From Burkholderia sp. SRS-46 (GTDB taxonomy: Bacteria > Pseudomonadota > Gammaproteobacteria > Burkholderiales > Burkholderiaceae), in the NCBI RefSeq assembly GCF_004343775.1, contig NZ_PTXL01000001.1, positions 806,001 through 870,000 on the forward strand: 64,000 bases of DNA, in the 5' to 3' direction. Below the pieces are notes generated by a model. The model was given only the letters and a program-made list of their open reading frames with translations. It was not told where the DNA came from and searched no databases. The translations under genes and the position numbers were made by a program. Below, in pieces: positions 38,716 to 50,210 of the stretch (positions are counted from its first letter, which is position 1; every line of letters begins with the position of its first letter).

Positions 38716-39549
38716 TTAAAGCGTCACGACCTTGTTCCACGCGAACGCCGTGTTTTCCCGCTCGCCGGTGCGCCGGTGAATGTAGCCGCGTGGGTTGCAG
38801 ACGACGCGCGTGCCGTCCTCCGTCTCGTAATCGAATGACGTATGCGTGTGGCCGTGCGCCCAGAGGGCGACCGGCGCGCGCACCAGCTCCGCCAGATCGT
38901 TGACGAACCCGGCCGATACCGGATCCCGCGCATAGCACTCGGCCAGCGAGCGCGGGTGCGGCGCGTGGTGGGTGACGACGATCGTCGTGCCGGCGAACGG
39001 CGCCGCGAGTTGCGCCTCGAGCCACGCGCGCGAGCGGTGGTGCAGCGCGAGCGAGTCGGCCGGCGTGAAGTCGCGTTCCGGCGCATCCGCGCCCGCATGG
39101 ACCGCCGCGTCGTGCGGCCACGTCACCTGGATCAGTCCCTTGAAGTCGAGCATCACCTTGGATGCCGCGTCGGTCGCGTGCGCGATGCTCGCGTCGTCGG
39201 CGCCGAACAGCGCGAAGTCGGTCCACAGCGTGGTGCCGAGCACCCGGAAGCGCCCGGCCGGATCGACGTACGCGTCGTTGTTCAGGTAATGCACGTTGTC
39301 GAGCGCGCGCGCCGCATCGCGCATCGCCGCCTCGAGCGCACCAAATTCCCCGTCGTAGTACTCGTGGTTGCCGGGCACGTAGATCACCGGCACCTCGGGG
39401 TCGAAGGTCTCGGCGGCCCAGCGCAACCCTTCCGCGTGATTGTGGATGTCGCCGGCGAGCACGACGAGATCGGCTTCGGCGTGCGGAATCACGTCGGGCA
39501 GGTTGCCTTCGAGATGCAGGTCGGACAGCACGCGGACTTTCACGGGCAT
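38716..39549 (-). CDS. calcineurin-like metallophosphoesterase
   Basis: 277 aa with all metallophosphoesterase motifs: DLHLEG (Asp10, His12), GDIHN (Asp34), GNHEYYDG (Asn61-His62), VVTHHAPHP and GHTHTS. This is a two-metal phosphohydrolase; substrate unknown. No signal peptide, so cytoplasmic. It is followed on the plus strand by the small convergent membrane-protein gene. It lies 19 bp downstream of the FAD-linked oxidase gene on the same strand and may be cotranscribed with it. Confidence 0.9.
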   Translation of the reverse strand: MPVKVRVLSDLHLEGNLPDVIPHAEADLVVLAGDIHNHAEGLRWAAETFDPEVPVIYVPGNHEYYDGEFGALEAAMRDAARALDNVHYLNNDAYVDPAGRFRVLGTTLWTDFALFGADDASIAHATDAASKVMLDFKGLIQVTWPHDAAVHAGADAPERDFTPADSLALHHRSRAWLEAQLAAPFAGTTIVVTHHAPHPRSLAECYARDPVSAGFVNDLAELVRAPVALWAHGHTHTSFDYETEDGTRVVCNPRGYIHRRTGERENTAFAWNKVVTL

Positions 39550-39568
39550 CGCTCCGGTACGGTTGTCT

Positions 39569-40990
39569 TCAGCGTAGCACTTTGCCGGGGTTCATCAGGC
39601 CGCGCGGATCGAGCGCGGCCTTCAGCGTGCGCATCAGTCCGATCTCGACCGGCGACTTGTAGCGCTGCGCGTCGTCGATCTTCAGCTGGCCGATCCCGTG
39701 TTCCGCGCTGATCGTGCCGTGGTGGCGCTGCACGTTGTCGTAGACGATGCGGTTTACCGGCGCCTGGTACTCGGCGAGGAACGCCTTGGCGTCGCCGCCT
39801 TCGGGCGTTTGCACGTTGTAGTGCAGGTTGCCGTCGCCGAGATGGCCGAACGTCACCATGCGCGCGCCCGGCGCCGCCTGCTGGATTGCCGCGTCGGTCT
39901 CGTCGATGAAGCGCGCGATCGACGAGATCGGCACCGCGATGTCGTGCTTGACGTTCAGCCCTTCGTCGGCCTGCGCGAGCGGGATGTGTTCGCGCAGATC
40001 CCAGAAGGCGCGCGACTGCGCGAGATTCTCCGCGACCACCGCATCGACGACGATGCCGGCCTCGAATGCTTCTTCCATCAACGTTTCGAACAGCGCGCGC
40101 GCGTGCGCTTCGCTCTCGTTGTCCGACAGTTCGAGCAGCACCGTCTGCGGGTGCGTGCGATCGAACGGATAGCGCAGCTGCGGGTAGTGCTTGCCGACGA
40201 GCTGCATGCAGAAATCCGACATCAGCTCGAAGCCGGTCAGCAGCGGCCCGGCCGCGCGCTGCGCGAGCGCGAGGAAGTCGAGTGCCGCGTGCGGCGAGTC
40301 GAGCGCGGCGAGCGCCGTGACCTGCGCGGCGGGCTGCGGATGCAGCTTCATCACGGCGGCGGTGATGATGCCGAGCGTGCCTTCCGCGCCGATGAACAGG
40401 TCGCGCAGGTCGTAGCCGGTGTTGTCCTTGCGCAGCCCGCGCAGGCCGTCCCAGATCTCGCCCTGCGGCGTCACGACCTCGAGCCCGAGGCACAGCTCGC
40501 GCGCGTTGCCGTAACGCAGCACCGCGGTGCCGCCGGCATTCGTCGCGAGGTTGCCGCCGATCGTGCAGCTGCCTTCGGCCGCGAGGCTCAGCGCGAACAG
40601 CCGGCCGGCGTCGCGTGCGCGCGCCTGCACGTCGGCGAGGATCACGCCGGCTTCGACGGTGATCGTGTTGTTGTGCGGATCGAGCGCGCGCACGCGATTC
40701 AGGCGCGCGAGGCTCAGCACGGCCTGGCCGCCGCTCGCGTCGGGCGTCGCGCCGCCGGCGAGGCCTGTGTTGCCGCCCTGCGGCACGAGCGCGATGCCGT
40801 GCGTGTTCGCGAGCTTCACGAGCGCGGCGACTTCGGCCGTGCTCGCGGGTTTCAGCACCGCGCACGCGGCGCCCTGGTAGCGGCGGCGCCAGTCGGTCAG
40901 GAACGGCGCGGTATCGTGCGGGTCGGTCAGCACGTGGTCCGCGCCGATGGCGTCGCGGCACGCGGAGACGAAAGCTTCGGAAGAGGTCAT
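39569..40990 (-). CDS. FAD-linked oxidase, D-lactate/D-2-hydroxyacid dehydrogenase type
   Basis: 473 aa. FAD-binding PCMH domain (about 35-215) with PQGGNTGLAGG, GGNLATNAGG and YDLRDLFIGAEGTLG. The C-terminal domain has FGHLGDGNLHYNV and EHGIGQLK, typical of the D-lactate, glycolate (GlcD) and D-2-hydroxyglutarate dehydrogenase family. No GlcE or GlcF genes are near, so a stand-alone D-2-hydroxyacid dehydrogenase is more likely than glycolate oxidase. Start at MTSSEAFVSAC (40990); upstream frame is low-complexity. Confidence 0.9.
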   Translation of the reverse strand: MTSSEAFVSACRDAIGADHVLTDPHDTAPFLTDWRRRYQGAACAVLKPASTAEVAALVKLANTHGIALVPQGGNTGLAGGATPDASGGQAVLSLARLNRVRALDPHNNTITVEAGVILADVQARARDAGRLFALSLAAEGSCTIGGNLATNAGGTAVLRYGNARELCLGLEVVTPQGEIWDGLRGLRKDNTGYDLRDLFIGAEGTLGIITAAVMKLHPQPAAQVTALAALDSPHAALDFLALAQRAAGPLLTGFELMSDFCMQLVGKHYPQLRYPFDRTHPQTVLLELSDNESEAHARALFETLMEEAFEAGIVVDAVVAENLAQSRAFWDLREHIPLAQADEGLNVKHDIAVPISSIARFIDETDAAIQQAAPGARMVTFGHLGDGNLHYNVQTPEGGDAKAFLAEYQAPVNRIVYDNVQRHHGTISAEHGIGQLKIDDAQRYKSPVEIGLMRTLKAALDPRGLMNPGKVLR

Positions 40991-41010
40991 GACGGTCGGT
41001 CGCGTAAGGG

Positions 41011-43460
<2,450 letters not shown>

Positions 43461-43506
43461 GCCCGGGCCGCGCGCACGCTGCGCGGCGCGGCCGCGCAAG
43501 CCGGCG

Positions 43507-43824
43507 TCACAGCGGGATCTTGCCGGTACAGATATCCCTGAACATCACCCAGTCGCCCATCAGGCTGTAGATCGGGTGACGGAAGGTGGCGGGGCGGTTC
43601 TTCTCGAAGAAGAAGTGTCCGACCCACGCGAACGCATAGCCGCACACGACGGCGGCCGGCAGCCACGGCCAGTCGCCGGTCGCGACCGCCATCGCGACGC
43701 AGCCGATCACGCCGAGCGAGCCGATGAAATGCAGCCGCCGCGACGTCAGGTTCTGATGTTCGTTCAGGTAGTACGGGTAGAAGTCAGTGAAGCTGGCGAA
43801 ATGCTCGGTATGCGAATGCGCCAT
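43507..43824 (-). CDS. DUF962/Mpo1-like membrane protein
   Basis: 105 aa. FYPYYLNEHQNLTSRRLHFIGS and FAWVGHFFFEKNRPATFRHP carry the histidines of the Mpo1-like (DUF962) family; two to three hydrophobic helices. Yeast Mpo1 is an iron-dependent dioxygenase in 2-hydroxy fatty acid breakdown; the bacterial function is not established. Start at MAHSHTEHFASF (43824); a 20-residue upstream extension is less likely. Convergent with yihY. Confidence 0.85.
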   Translation of the reverse strand: MAHSHTEHFASFTDFYPYYLNEHQNLTSRRLHFIGSLGVIGCVAMAVATGDWPWLPAAVVCGYAFAWVGHFFFEKNRPATFRHPIYSLMGDWVMFRDICTGKIPL

Positions 43825-44029
43825 GGCCGTCTCCTCGGGCCGCTGCCATGAAGCCATTGTGCGGCGAGCGGCAGGCGTCCGCAAGCGGGCCGGCTGGAGC
43901 CGGTTCTCCAGCCCCGGCGCGCGGCTGCGGCCCGGCCCGGGCTGGCCGTCCGGCCCTGCGCTTTCCTTTTGACAGGCTTTCCGATAGGATCGAAAGCCAG
44001 TTTTAGCTTATATGCATGAGGGGACTACG

Positions 44030-44494
44030 ATGCGCGTCAGCGATATTCTCAAAGTCAAGGGCAACACGCTGTTCACGGTGACGCCCGATAAGCCGCTGCG
44101 CGAAGCGGTCGATACGATGGCCGAACACGATATCGGTTCGCTCGTCGTGATGGAGTACGGCGATCTCGTCGGGATGCTCACGTTCCGCGAGATTATCCTG
44201 CGCCTGCGCGAGAACGGCGGCGCGATCGGCGACGTGCAGGTGCGCAAGGTGATGGACGAGCCGCTCACGTGCACGCCGGAAACGGACGTCAACGAAGTGC
44301 GCCGGATGATGCTCGAGCGCCATGCGCGCTACATGCCGGTGCTCGACCAGAAGGTGCTGATGGGTGTCATCTCGTTCTACGACGTCGCGAAGACGGTCGT
44401 CGAGGCGCAAAGCTTCGAGAACCGGATGCTGAAGGCCTACATCCGCGACTGGCCGGAACCCGAAACCGAAGCACACAAGCCGGTCGCCGGCTGA
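44030..44494 (+). CDS. tandem CBS-domain protein
   Basis: 154 aa formed of two CBS domains (residues about 8-65 and 75-130): FTVTPDKPLREAVDTMAEHD, IGSLVVMEYGDLVGMLTFRE, TCTPETDVNEVRRMM, YMPVLDQKVLMGVISFYDVAK. Such stand-alone proteins bind adenine nucleotides and act as energy sensors. The ATG at 44030 has GAGGGGAC upstream and is preferred over an in-frame ATG at 44012. Partner unknown; the next gene is 144 bp away. Confidence 0.9.
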   Translation: MRVSDILKVKGNTLFTVTPDKPLREAVDTMAEHDIGSLVVMEYGDLVGMLTFREIILRLRENGGAIGDVQVRKVMDEPLTCTPETDVNEVRRMMLERHARYMPVLDQKVLMGVISFYDVAKTVVEAQSFENRMLKAYIRDWPEPETEAHKPVAG

Positions 44495-44637
44495 GTGCCG
44501 TGCCCGGGCCGTCACGTCAGGCGCGGGCGCATTCGACCAGCGCGGCGGCGCGGGCCCGGCCTGCGCGCCCGGCGCTGCCTTTTCTCCGATAACCAGGGCC
44601 CGCGCAGCTTCGCCGAGACGACGCGCGCGCATTCCGC

Positions 44638-46572
44638 ATGAGCGATCACACGTCGGTCTCGTCCGAGCGTCGCAATGAGCGACGCGCACACGCTTCCCAG
44701 TTCGACCTGCTGCGCGAACGCCGTTTCGCGCCGTTCTTCACGACCCAGTTCCTGGGCGCGCTGAACGACAACGTCTTCAAGATCGGCTTCACGTCGCTCG
44801 TCACCTATCACACCGCGCGGTTTTCCGGCGTCGACGCGAAGACCGCCGCGTTCCTGATCTCCGCGATCTTCATCCTGCCGTTCGTGCTGTTCTCGGCGAC
44901 GTCCGGCCAGATCGCCGACAAGTACGACAAGGCGCGGCTCACGCGCTTCGTGAAGTCGTTCGAGATCGTGCTGATGGCGGTCGGGGCCGCGGGCTTCGTC
45001 ACGCACAGCGCGGCGCTGCTGTACCTGTGCACGTTCATGATGGGGATCCACTCGACGCTGTTCGGGCCGGTCAAGTACTCGTACCTGCCGCAGCACCTCG
45101 GCGAGCACGAACTGGTCGGCGGCAACGGCCTCGTCGAGATGGGCACGTTCATCGCGATCCTGATCGGCACGCTGATCGGCGGCGCGGCCGCGGGCATCTC
45201 CGGCCGCGGCGAGCTCGTGCTCGCGGTCAGCTGCGTCGTCATCGCGTGCGCGGGGCGTCTCGCCGCGCAGCGCGTGCCGACCACGCCCGCGCCGCAGCCC
45301 GATCTCGTGATCAACTGGAATCCGGTCAGCGAAACCTGGCGCAACCTCGGGCTCGCGCGCCAGAACCGCACCGTGTTCCTGAGCCTGCTCGGCATCTCGT
45401 GGCTGTGGTTCGTCGGCGCGACGTTCCTCACGTCGTTCTTCAACTTCGCGAAGGACGTGCTGTCCGCGAGCCCCGATGTCGTCACGATCCTGCTCGCGAC
45501 GTTCTCGGTCGGCATCGGCATCGGCTCGCTGCTGTGCGAGCGGCTGTCGCAGCGGCGCGTCGAGATCGGCCTCGTGCCGCTCGGCTCGATCGGCATCAGC
45601 GTGTTCGCGATCGAGCTGTATTTCGCGAGCCACGCGCTGCCGGCGCCCGGCCACCTGCTGTCGGTCGGCGAATTCCTGGCCGGCGCGCGCCACTGGCGCA
45701 TCCTCGCCGACCTGTTCCTGCTGGCGATGTTCGGCGGTTTCTACAGCGTGCCGCTCTATGCGTTGATCCAGAGCCGCAGCGCGCCGACGCACCGTGCGCG
45801 GATCATCGCCGCGAACAACATCCTGAACGCGCTGTTCATGATCGTGTCGGCGGTGATGGCGATGGGGCTGACCAAGGCCGGCGTCGGCATTCCCGGCATC
45901 TTCCTCGTCACCGCGCTGCTCAACGTCGCGGTCGCCACGTACATCTACCTGCTCGTGCCGGAATTCCTGCTGCGCTTCGTCGCGTGGGTGCTCGTGCACA
46001 CCTTCTACCGGATCCGGCTCGTGCATGCGGACCGGATCCCGGACGACGGGCCGGCCGTGCTCGTCTGCAATCACGTCAGTTACGTCGATGCGCTGGTGCT
46101 GGCGGCCGCGAGCCCGCGCCCGATCCGCTTCGTGATGGATCACCGGATCTTCCGCACGCGCTTCGCGAGCTGGGTGTTCCGGCATGCGAAGGCGATCCCG
46201 ATCGCGCCGCGGCACGAGGATCCCGAACTGCTCGCGCACGCGTACGACGCGTGCGAAGCGGCGCTCAGGGAAGGCGAGCTGGTGTGCATCTTCCCCGAAG
46301 GCAAGCTGACGAAGACGGGCGATATCAACACGTTCCACCACGGCGTGACCGAGATCCTGCAGCGCACGTCGGCGCCGGTGATTCCGATGGCGCTGCGCGG
46401 CCTGTGGGGCAGCGTGTTCTCGCGGCACTCGGACGCGCGCTGGCCGCGGCCGGTCAAGCGGGGCGTGACGAGCCGGCTGACGCTCGCGGTCGGCGAGCCC
46501 ATGCCGGCCTCGGTCGCGACGCCCGAGGCGCTGCAGGCCGCGGTGGCCGAACTGCGCGGCGCACGCAAATAG
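44638..46572 (+). CDS. LplT-like MFS transporter fused to a PlsC-type acyltransferase
   Basis: 644 aa in two parts. Residues about 30-435 are an MFS transporter like lysophospholipid flippase LplT (FFTTQFLGALNDNVFKIGF; GIHSTLFGPVKYSYLPQHL). Residues about 460-644 are a glycerolipid acyltransferase with Asn478-His479-x4-Asp484 (NHVSYVD) and FPEGKLTK (Glu554-Gly555). It should import lysophospholipid and re-acylate it. Trifunctional homologues add an acyl-ACP ligase domain that is absent here, so the acyl donor would need another enzyme. Not truncated: it ends with a normal TAG near a GC-rich stretch before aroC. Confidence 0.9.
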   Translation: MSDHTSVSSERRNERRAHASQFDLLRERRFAPFFTTQFLGALNDNVFKIGFTSLVTYHTARFSGVDAKTAAFLISAIFILPFVLFSATSGQIADKYDKARLTRFVKSFEIVLMAVGAAGFVTHSAALLYLCTFMMGIHSTLFGPVKYSYLPQHLGEHELVGGNGLVEMGTFIAILIGTLIGGAAAGISGRGELVLAVSCVVIACAGRLAAQRVPTTPAPQPDLVINWNPVSETWRNLGLARQNRTVFLSLLGISWLWFVGATFLTSFFNFAKDVLSASPDVVTILLATFSVGIGIGSLLCERLSQRRVEIGLVPLGSIGISVFAIELYFASHALPAPGHLLSVGEFLAGARHWRILADLFLLAMFGGFYSVPLYALIQSRSAPTHRARIIAANNILNALFMIVSAVMAMGLTKAGVGIPGIFLVTALLNVAVATYIYLLVPEFLLRFVAWVLVHTFYRIRLVHADRIPDDGPAVLVCNHVSYVDALVLAAASPRPIRFVMDHRIFRTRFASWVFRHAKAIPIAPRHEDPELLAHAYDACEAALREGELVCIFPEGKLTKTGDINTFHHGVTEILQRTSAPVIPMALRGLWGSVFSRHSDARWPRPVKRGVTSRLTLAVGEPMPASVATPEALQAAVAELRGARK

Positions 46573-46625
46573 CGACGGATCGGGCCCGGGCCGCATCGCG
46601 CGGCCCGCGCGGCCGGGACGGCTGG

Positions 46626-46631
46626 CATAAT
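46626..46631 (+). promoter_or_regulatory. aroC: aroC -10 element
   Basis: CATAAT 36 bp before the aroC ATG, within a 94-bp gap. No clear -35. Confidence 0.35.
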
Positions 46632-46666
46632 GGCGGTTTCCCGATTTTTCTTTGGGCGGTCCTACC

Positions 46667-47767
46667 ATGTCCGGCAATACCCTTGGCGCGCTTTTCACTG
46701 TCACGACCTTCGGCGAGTCGCACGGCCCTGCGATCGGCTGCGTGATCGACGGCTGCCCGCCCGGCATGGGGCTGACCGAGGCCGACATCCAGGGCGAACT
46801 CGATCGCCGCAAGCCCGGCACGTCGCGGCACGTCACGCAACGCCAGGAGGCCGACGAGGTCGAGATCCTGTCGGGCGTATTCGAGGGCCTCACGACCGGC
46901 GCGCCCATCGCGCTGCTGATCCGCAACACCGACCAGCGCAGCAAGGACTACGGCAACATCGCCGAGACGTTCCGGCCCGGCCACGCCGACTACACGTACT
47001 GGCAGAAATACGGCATCCGCGACTATCGCGGCGGCGGCCGTTCGTCCGCGCGCCTGACCGCGCCGATCGTCGGCGCGGGCGCGGTCGCGAAGAAGTGGCT
47101 GCGCGAGCGCTACGGCGTCGAGGTGCGCGGCTGCATGACCGGGCTCGGCGAGATCGACGTGCCGTTCGTCGACTGGTCGCACGTGCGCGAGAACCCGTTC
47201 TTCGCGCCGAATGCCGACATCGTGCCGCAGCTCGAGGCGTACATGGACGCGCTGCGCAAGGACGGCGATTCGATCGGCGCGCGCATCGACGTCGTGGCGT
47301 CCGGCGTGCCGGTGGGCTGGGGCGAGCCGGTGTTCGACCGCCTCGACGCGGACATCGCGAAGGCGATGATGAGCATCAACGCGGTGAAGGGCGTCGAGAT
47401 CGGCGCGGGCTTCGCGAGCGTCGCGCAGCGCGGTTCCGAGCATGGCGACGAGCTGACGCCGGACGGCTTCGTCGGCAATCACGCGGGCGGCGTGCTCGGC
47501 GGCATCTCGACCGGGCAGGACATCACGGTGTCGATCGCGATCAAGCCGACGTCGAGCATCCGCACGCCGCGCCGTTCGATCACGAAGGCCGGCGAGCCCG
47601 CGACGGTGGAGACGTTCGGCCGTCACGACCCGTGCGTCGGCATCCGCGCGACGCCGATCGCCGAATCGATGCTCGCGCTGGTGCTGATCGATCACGCGTT
47701 GCGCCACCGCGCGCAATGCGGCGACGTCGAAACGCAAACCCCGAAGATCGCCGCGAGCGCGACCTGA
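46667..47767 (+). CDS. aroC: chorismate synthase
   Basis: Last step of the shikimate pathway (EPSP to chorismate, FMN-dependent), 366 aa. Conserved [20 protein letters not shown] at the N-terminus, [24 protein letters not shown] and [15 protein letters not shown]. Start at [10 protein letters not shown] (46667). A near-perfect intrinsic terminator follows 52 bp after the stop, so aroC is the end of its transcript. Confidence 0.97.
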   Translation: MSGNTLGALFTVTTFGESHGPAIGCVIDGCPPGMGLTEADIQGELDRRKPGTSRHVTQRQEADEVEILSGVFEGLTTGAPIALLIRNTDQRSKDYGNIAETFRPGHADYTYWQKYGIRDYRGGGRSSARLTAPIVGAGAVAKKWLRERYGVEVRGCMTGLGEIDVPFVDWSHVRENPFFAPNADIVPQLEAYMDALRKDGDSIGARIDVVASGVPVGWGEPVFDRLDADIAKAMMSINAVKGVEIGAGFASVAQRGSEHGDELTPDGFVGNHAGGVLGGISTGQDITVSIAIKPTSSIRTPRRSITKAGEPATVETFGRHDPCVGIRATPIAESMLALVLIDHALRHRAQCGDVETQTPKIAASAT

Positions 47768-47818
47768 CGCGGGAAGCGCGCAGGGCGAGCCCGCCGCCGA
47801 TCCGGGCGAATCGACATG

Positions 47819-47853
47819 AAACGGGGCGTTGCAGCGAGCAACGCCCCGTTTTT
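47819..47853. terminator. strong intrinsic terminator after aroC
   Basis: A perfect 14-bp stem AAACGGGGCGTTGC (47819-47832) and GCAACGCCCCGTTT (47838-47851) with a 5-nt loop; five T residues run on the plus strand. Its leading AAA could also serve the convergent LacI gene weakly. Confidence 0.85.
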
Positions 47854-47894
47854 CATTGGGTGACCGCGCCGCGCGGCACGGCGATTCCGGCAGG

Positions 47895-48974
47895 TCAGTT
47901 GCGCGGCGTGTCGGCCGGTGCAGGTGGCGCAGCCGATTCCCGCGACCGCAACTCGGGCAACACCGCGCAACCCGGCCCGGTCGCGCCGCTGTCGAGCGCG
48001 TCGAGCAGTGCGTGCGCGGCCTTGCGACCGATCGCGTCGGTATCGACCCACATCGTCGTCAGCGACGGCCGGATCTCGCGGGCGAGCGCGATATCGTCGA
48101 ACCCGGTGATCGACAATTGCGACGGCACGTCGATGCCGAGCGCCTGCGCCTCGAGCAGCGCGCCGAGCGCGAGCGCGTCGTTGCCGCAGATGACCGCGGA
48201 GGGCCGGGGCGTCGCGCTGTCGGCGATCGCGCGCAGGCTCGCGCGGCCGAACGCGATCGAGGCCGGTCCCTCGTGCTGATGCGCGGGACGAACCGCGAGA
48301 CCGTGCGCGGCGAGCGTGTCGTGAATGCCGCGCAGGCGTGCCTGCACACGGTCGTTGTCGGTCGACGGCTGCATGACGATCGCGAAATCGCGATGCCCGA
48401 GGCCGAGCAGATGGTCGGTGAGCCGCGCGAACGCCGCGCGGTTGTCGAATCCGACGCAGCAATGCGGGCTGTCGTCGCGATACGCGTACGTGACGACGTA
48501 CGGCACGCGGTGCAGCGCGAGCAGCTCGAACAGTTCCTGCGTATACGCCTCGCCCACCAGCGATACGGCTTCCACGCCGCGCGCGAGCATCGCGCGCACC
48601 TGCGTCAGGGCCTGGGCGGGATCGTAGTTCGAGCAGCCGAGGAACAGCGTGATGCCGTGCTCGGCCATCACTGCCTGCATGCCGGCGACCTGCGACGCGA
48701 ACACCTGGTCGTCGAGCGTCGGGATGATCGCCCCCGTGATGTGGGTGCGGGTCGACGCGAGCGCGCGGCCGGCGGCGTTCGGAATCCAGTTCAGCGCGCG
48801 CGCCGCGTCGCGCACGCGCTGCTGCACGTCGGCCGACACCTTGCCGGGATCGTTGTAGACGCGCGAGACGGTCGCGGTCGACACGCCGGCGAGCTTCGCG
48901 ACGTCGCCGAGCACCGAGCGGCCGGTGCCGCGGCGGGCGCGCGACGCGCCGCCGCGGGGCGGCGCGTCGCTCAT
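47895..48974 (-). CDS. LacI-family transcriptional regulator
   Basis: 359 aa. N-terminal LacI HTH with VLGDVAKLAGVSTATVSRVYNDPGKVSADVQ; hinge LNWIPNAAGRALAS; sugar-binding core similar to RbsR/PurR. It is divergent from a ribokinase-like gene, with LacI-type palindromes in the gap (49087-49100 and 49193-49210), so it most likely represses that gene set. The effector is probably the sugar handled by the kinase. Confidence 0.92.
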   Translation of the reverse strand: MSDAPPRGGASRARRGTGRSVLGDVAKLAGVSTATVSRVYNDPGKVSADVQQRVRDAARALNWIPNAAGRALASTRTHITGAIIPTLDDQVFASQVAGMQAVMAEHGITLFLGCSNYDPAQALTQVRAMLARGVEAVSLVGEAYTQELFELLALHRVPYVVTYAYRDDSPHCCVGFDNRAAFARLTDHLLGLGHRDFAIVMQPSTDNDRVQARLRGIHDTLAAHGLAVRPAHQHEGPASIAFGRASLRAIADSATPRPSAVICGNDALALGALLEAQALGIDVPSQLSITGFDDIALAREIRPSLTTMWVDTDAIGRKAAHALLDALDSGATGPGCAVLPELRSRESAAPPAPADTPRN

Positions 48975-49086
48975 CGTGCGACTCCCGGCATCGGGGCAGG
49001 GCGGATACGGCAGGCTGTCGAAAACGTCATTGTTTACCCTCGAGTTGCGGGAATTGCGCTTGCATCGCCGATTCGGCCTGTGAGAA

Positions 49087-49100
49087 TGTAAGCGCTATCA
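49087..49100. promoter_or_regulatory. LacI-type half-conserved operator
   Basis: TGTAAGCGCTATCA matches the LacI-family core TGTAAGCG-CTTACA in most positions. It lies 113 bp before the LacI gene start, 93 bp upstream of the perfect operator in front of the kinase. Confidence 0.5.
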
Positions 49101-49180
49101 GCATGATAGCCCGCATTATGTCAGACGCCCATTCGATTCTTATCTGTCTTTTTTCGTCGTTTCCGGCAACACCGGGCATT

Positions 49181-49210
49181 TTGTCCAGCGTTAATGTAAG
49201 CGGTTACATT
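49181..49210 (+). promoter_or_regulatory. kinase promoter overlapped by a perfect LacI-type operator
   Basis: TTGTCC (49181-49186), a 17-bp spacer and TTACAT (49204-49209) form a promoter. Its -10 is part of the palindrome AATGTAAGCGGTTACATT (49193-49210; arms AATGTAA/TTACATT). Repressor binding would block RNA polymerase. The predicted transcript start falls at about 49215-49216, on the ATG itself. Confidence 0.6.
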
Positions 49211-49215
49211 CGCAG

Positions 49216-50136
49216 ATGAACGATATGAAACCTCCTCGCGTCACCGTCGTCGGCAGCGTGAACATCGACCTCGTGGTGCGCGCGCCGCGCCTGCCGCTGC
49301 CGGGCGAAACGCTGCTTGGCAGCGCCTTCGGGACCGTCCACGGCGGCAAGGGGGCGAACCAGGCGGTCGCCGCCGCGCGCCTCGGTGCGTCGGTCGCGAT
49401 GGTCGGCTGCGTCGGCGACGACGCGTTCGGCGCGCGCCTGCACGATGCGCTCGCGGCCGAGCGGATCGACGTGACGCACCTGCATCGCGTCGCCGGTGTC
49501 GCGACGGGCGTCGCCGCGATCACGGTCGGCGAGGGCGGCGCGAACAGCATCGTCGTCGTGCCCGGCGCCAATGCCTGCGTCGACACCGCGCGCGTCGATG
49601 CGGCGGGCAATGCGATCGCACAGGCCGCGCTGCTGGTCTGCCAGCTCGAAGTGCCGCTGGCCACCGTCGCGCGCGCGATCGCGATCGCGGCCGCGCGGCG
49701 CACGCCGGTGCTGCTCAATCCCGCACCGGCGCAGCCGCTGCCCGACGCGCTGCTGGCGCAGGTCGACTACCTCGTCGTCAACGAAAGCGAGGCGGAGTCG
49801 CTGACCGGCATCGCCGTCAGCGACGACGCGTCCGCGGCGCGCGCGGCCGATGCGTTGCGCGCGAAGGGCGTGGGCAACGTGCTCGTGACCCTCGGCGCGC
49901 GCGGCGTTTGCTGGCGCGGCGACGCGGGTAGCGGGCAGCGGCGCGCGGAAGCGGTGATCGCGGTCGACACGACCGCCGCCGGCGACACGTTCGTCGGCGG
50001 ATTCGCGGCGGCTCGCGCCGGCGGCGCGTCGATGGACGATGCGATCGATTTCGGCCAGCGTGCGGCCGCGATCAGCGTCACGCGTCACGGCGCGCAGACG
50101 TCGATCCCGACGCGCGCGGAGGTCGATGGCGCGTGA
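49216..50136 (+). CDS. rbsK: PfkB-family carbohydrate kinase (ribokinase-like)
   Basis: 306 aa. PfkB signatures VGSVNIDLVVRAPRLPLPGET and FGTVHGGKGANQAVAAARLG near the N-terminus, and DTTAAGDTFVGGF with catalytic Asp257. Closest in appearance to ribokinase, but no ribose ABC genes are present and the next genes encode an MFS carrier and an aldolase, so another pentose or keto-sugar is possible. No Shine-Dalgarno precedes the ATG at 49216; the next in-frame ATG is 49225. The promoter position suggests a leaderless or near-leaderless mRNA. Confidence 0.85.
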   Translation: MNDMKPPRVTVVGSVNIDLVVRAPRLPLPGETLLGSAFGTVHGGKGANQAVAAARLGASVAMVGCVGDDAFGARLHDALAAERIDVTHLHRVAGVATGVAAITVGEGGANSIVVVPGANACVDTARVDAAGNAIAQAALLVCQLEVPLATVARAIAIAAARRTPVLLNPAPAQPLPDALLAQVDYLVVNESEAESLTGIAVSDDASAARAADALRAKGVGNVLVTLGARGVCWRGDAGSGQRRAEAVIAVDTTAAGDTFVGGFAAARAGGASMDDAIDFGQRAAAISVTRHGAQTSIPTRAEVDGA

Positions 50137-50210
50137 ACAGGCCCTGGGGCCGTTCACGCGACCCGCAACGGCCGGCAGCGGCCGACACTGACAACATGGA
50201 GACAACCGTC

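Noticed and set aside
43969-43974. TTGACA upstream of the CBS-domain gene as a -35 box
   Set aside because: No matching -10 at 16-18 bp spacing was found, so I do not call a promoter.
44512-46944. 810-residue minus-strand frame across the LplT-PlsC gene
   Set aside because: Antisense shadow; the plus-strand gene has transporter and acyltransferase motifs.
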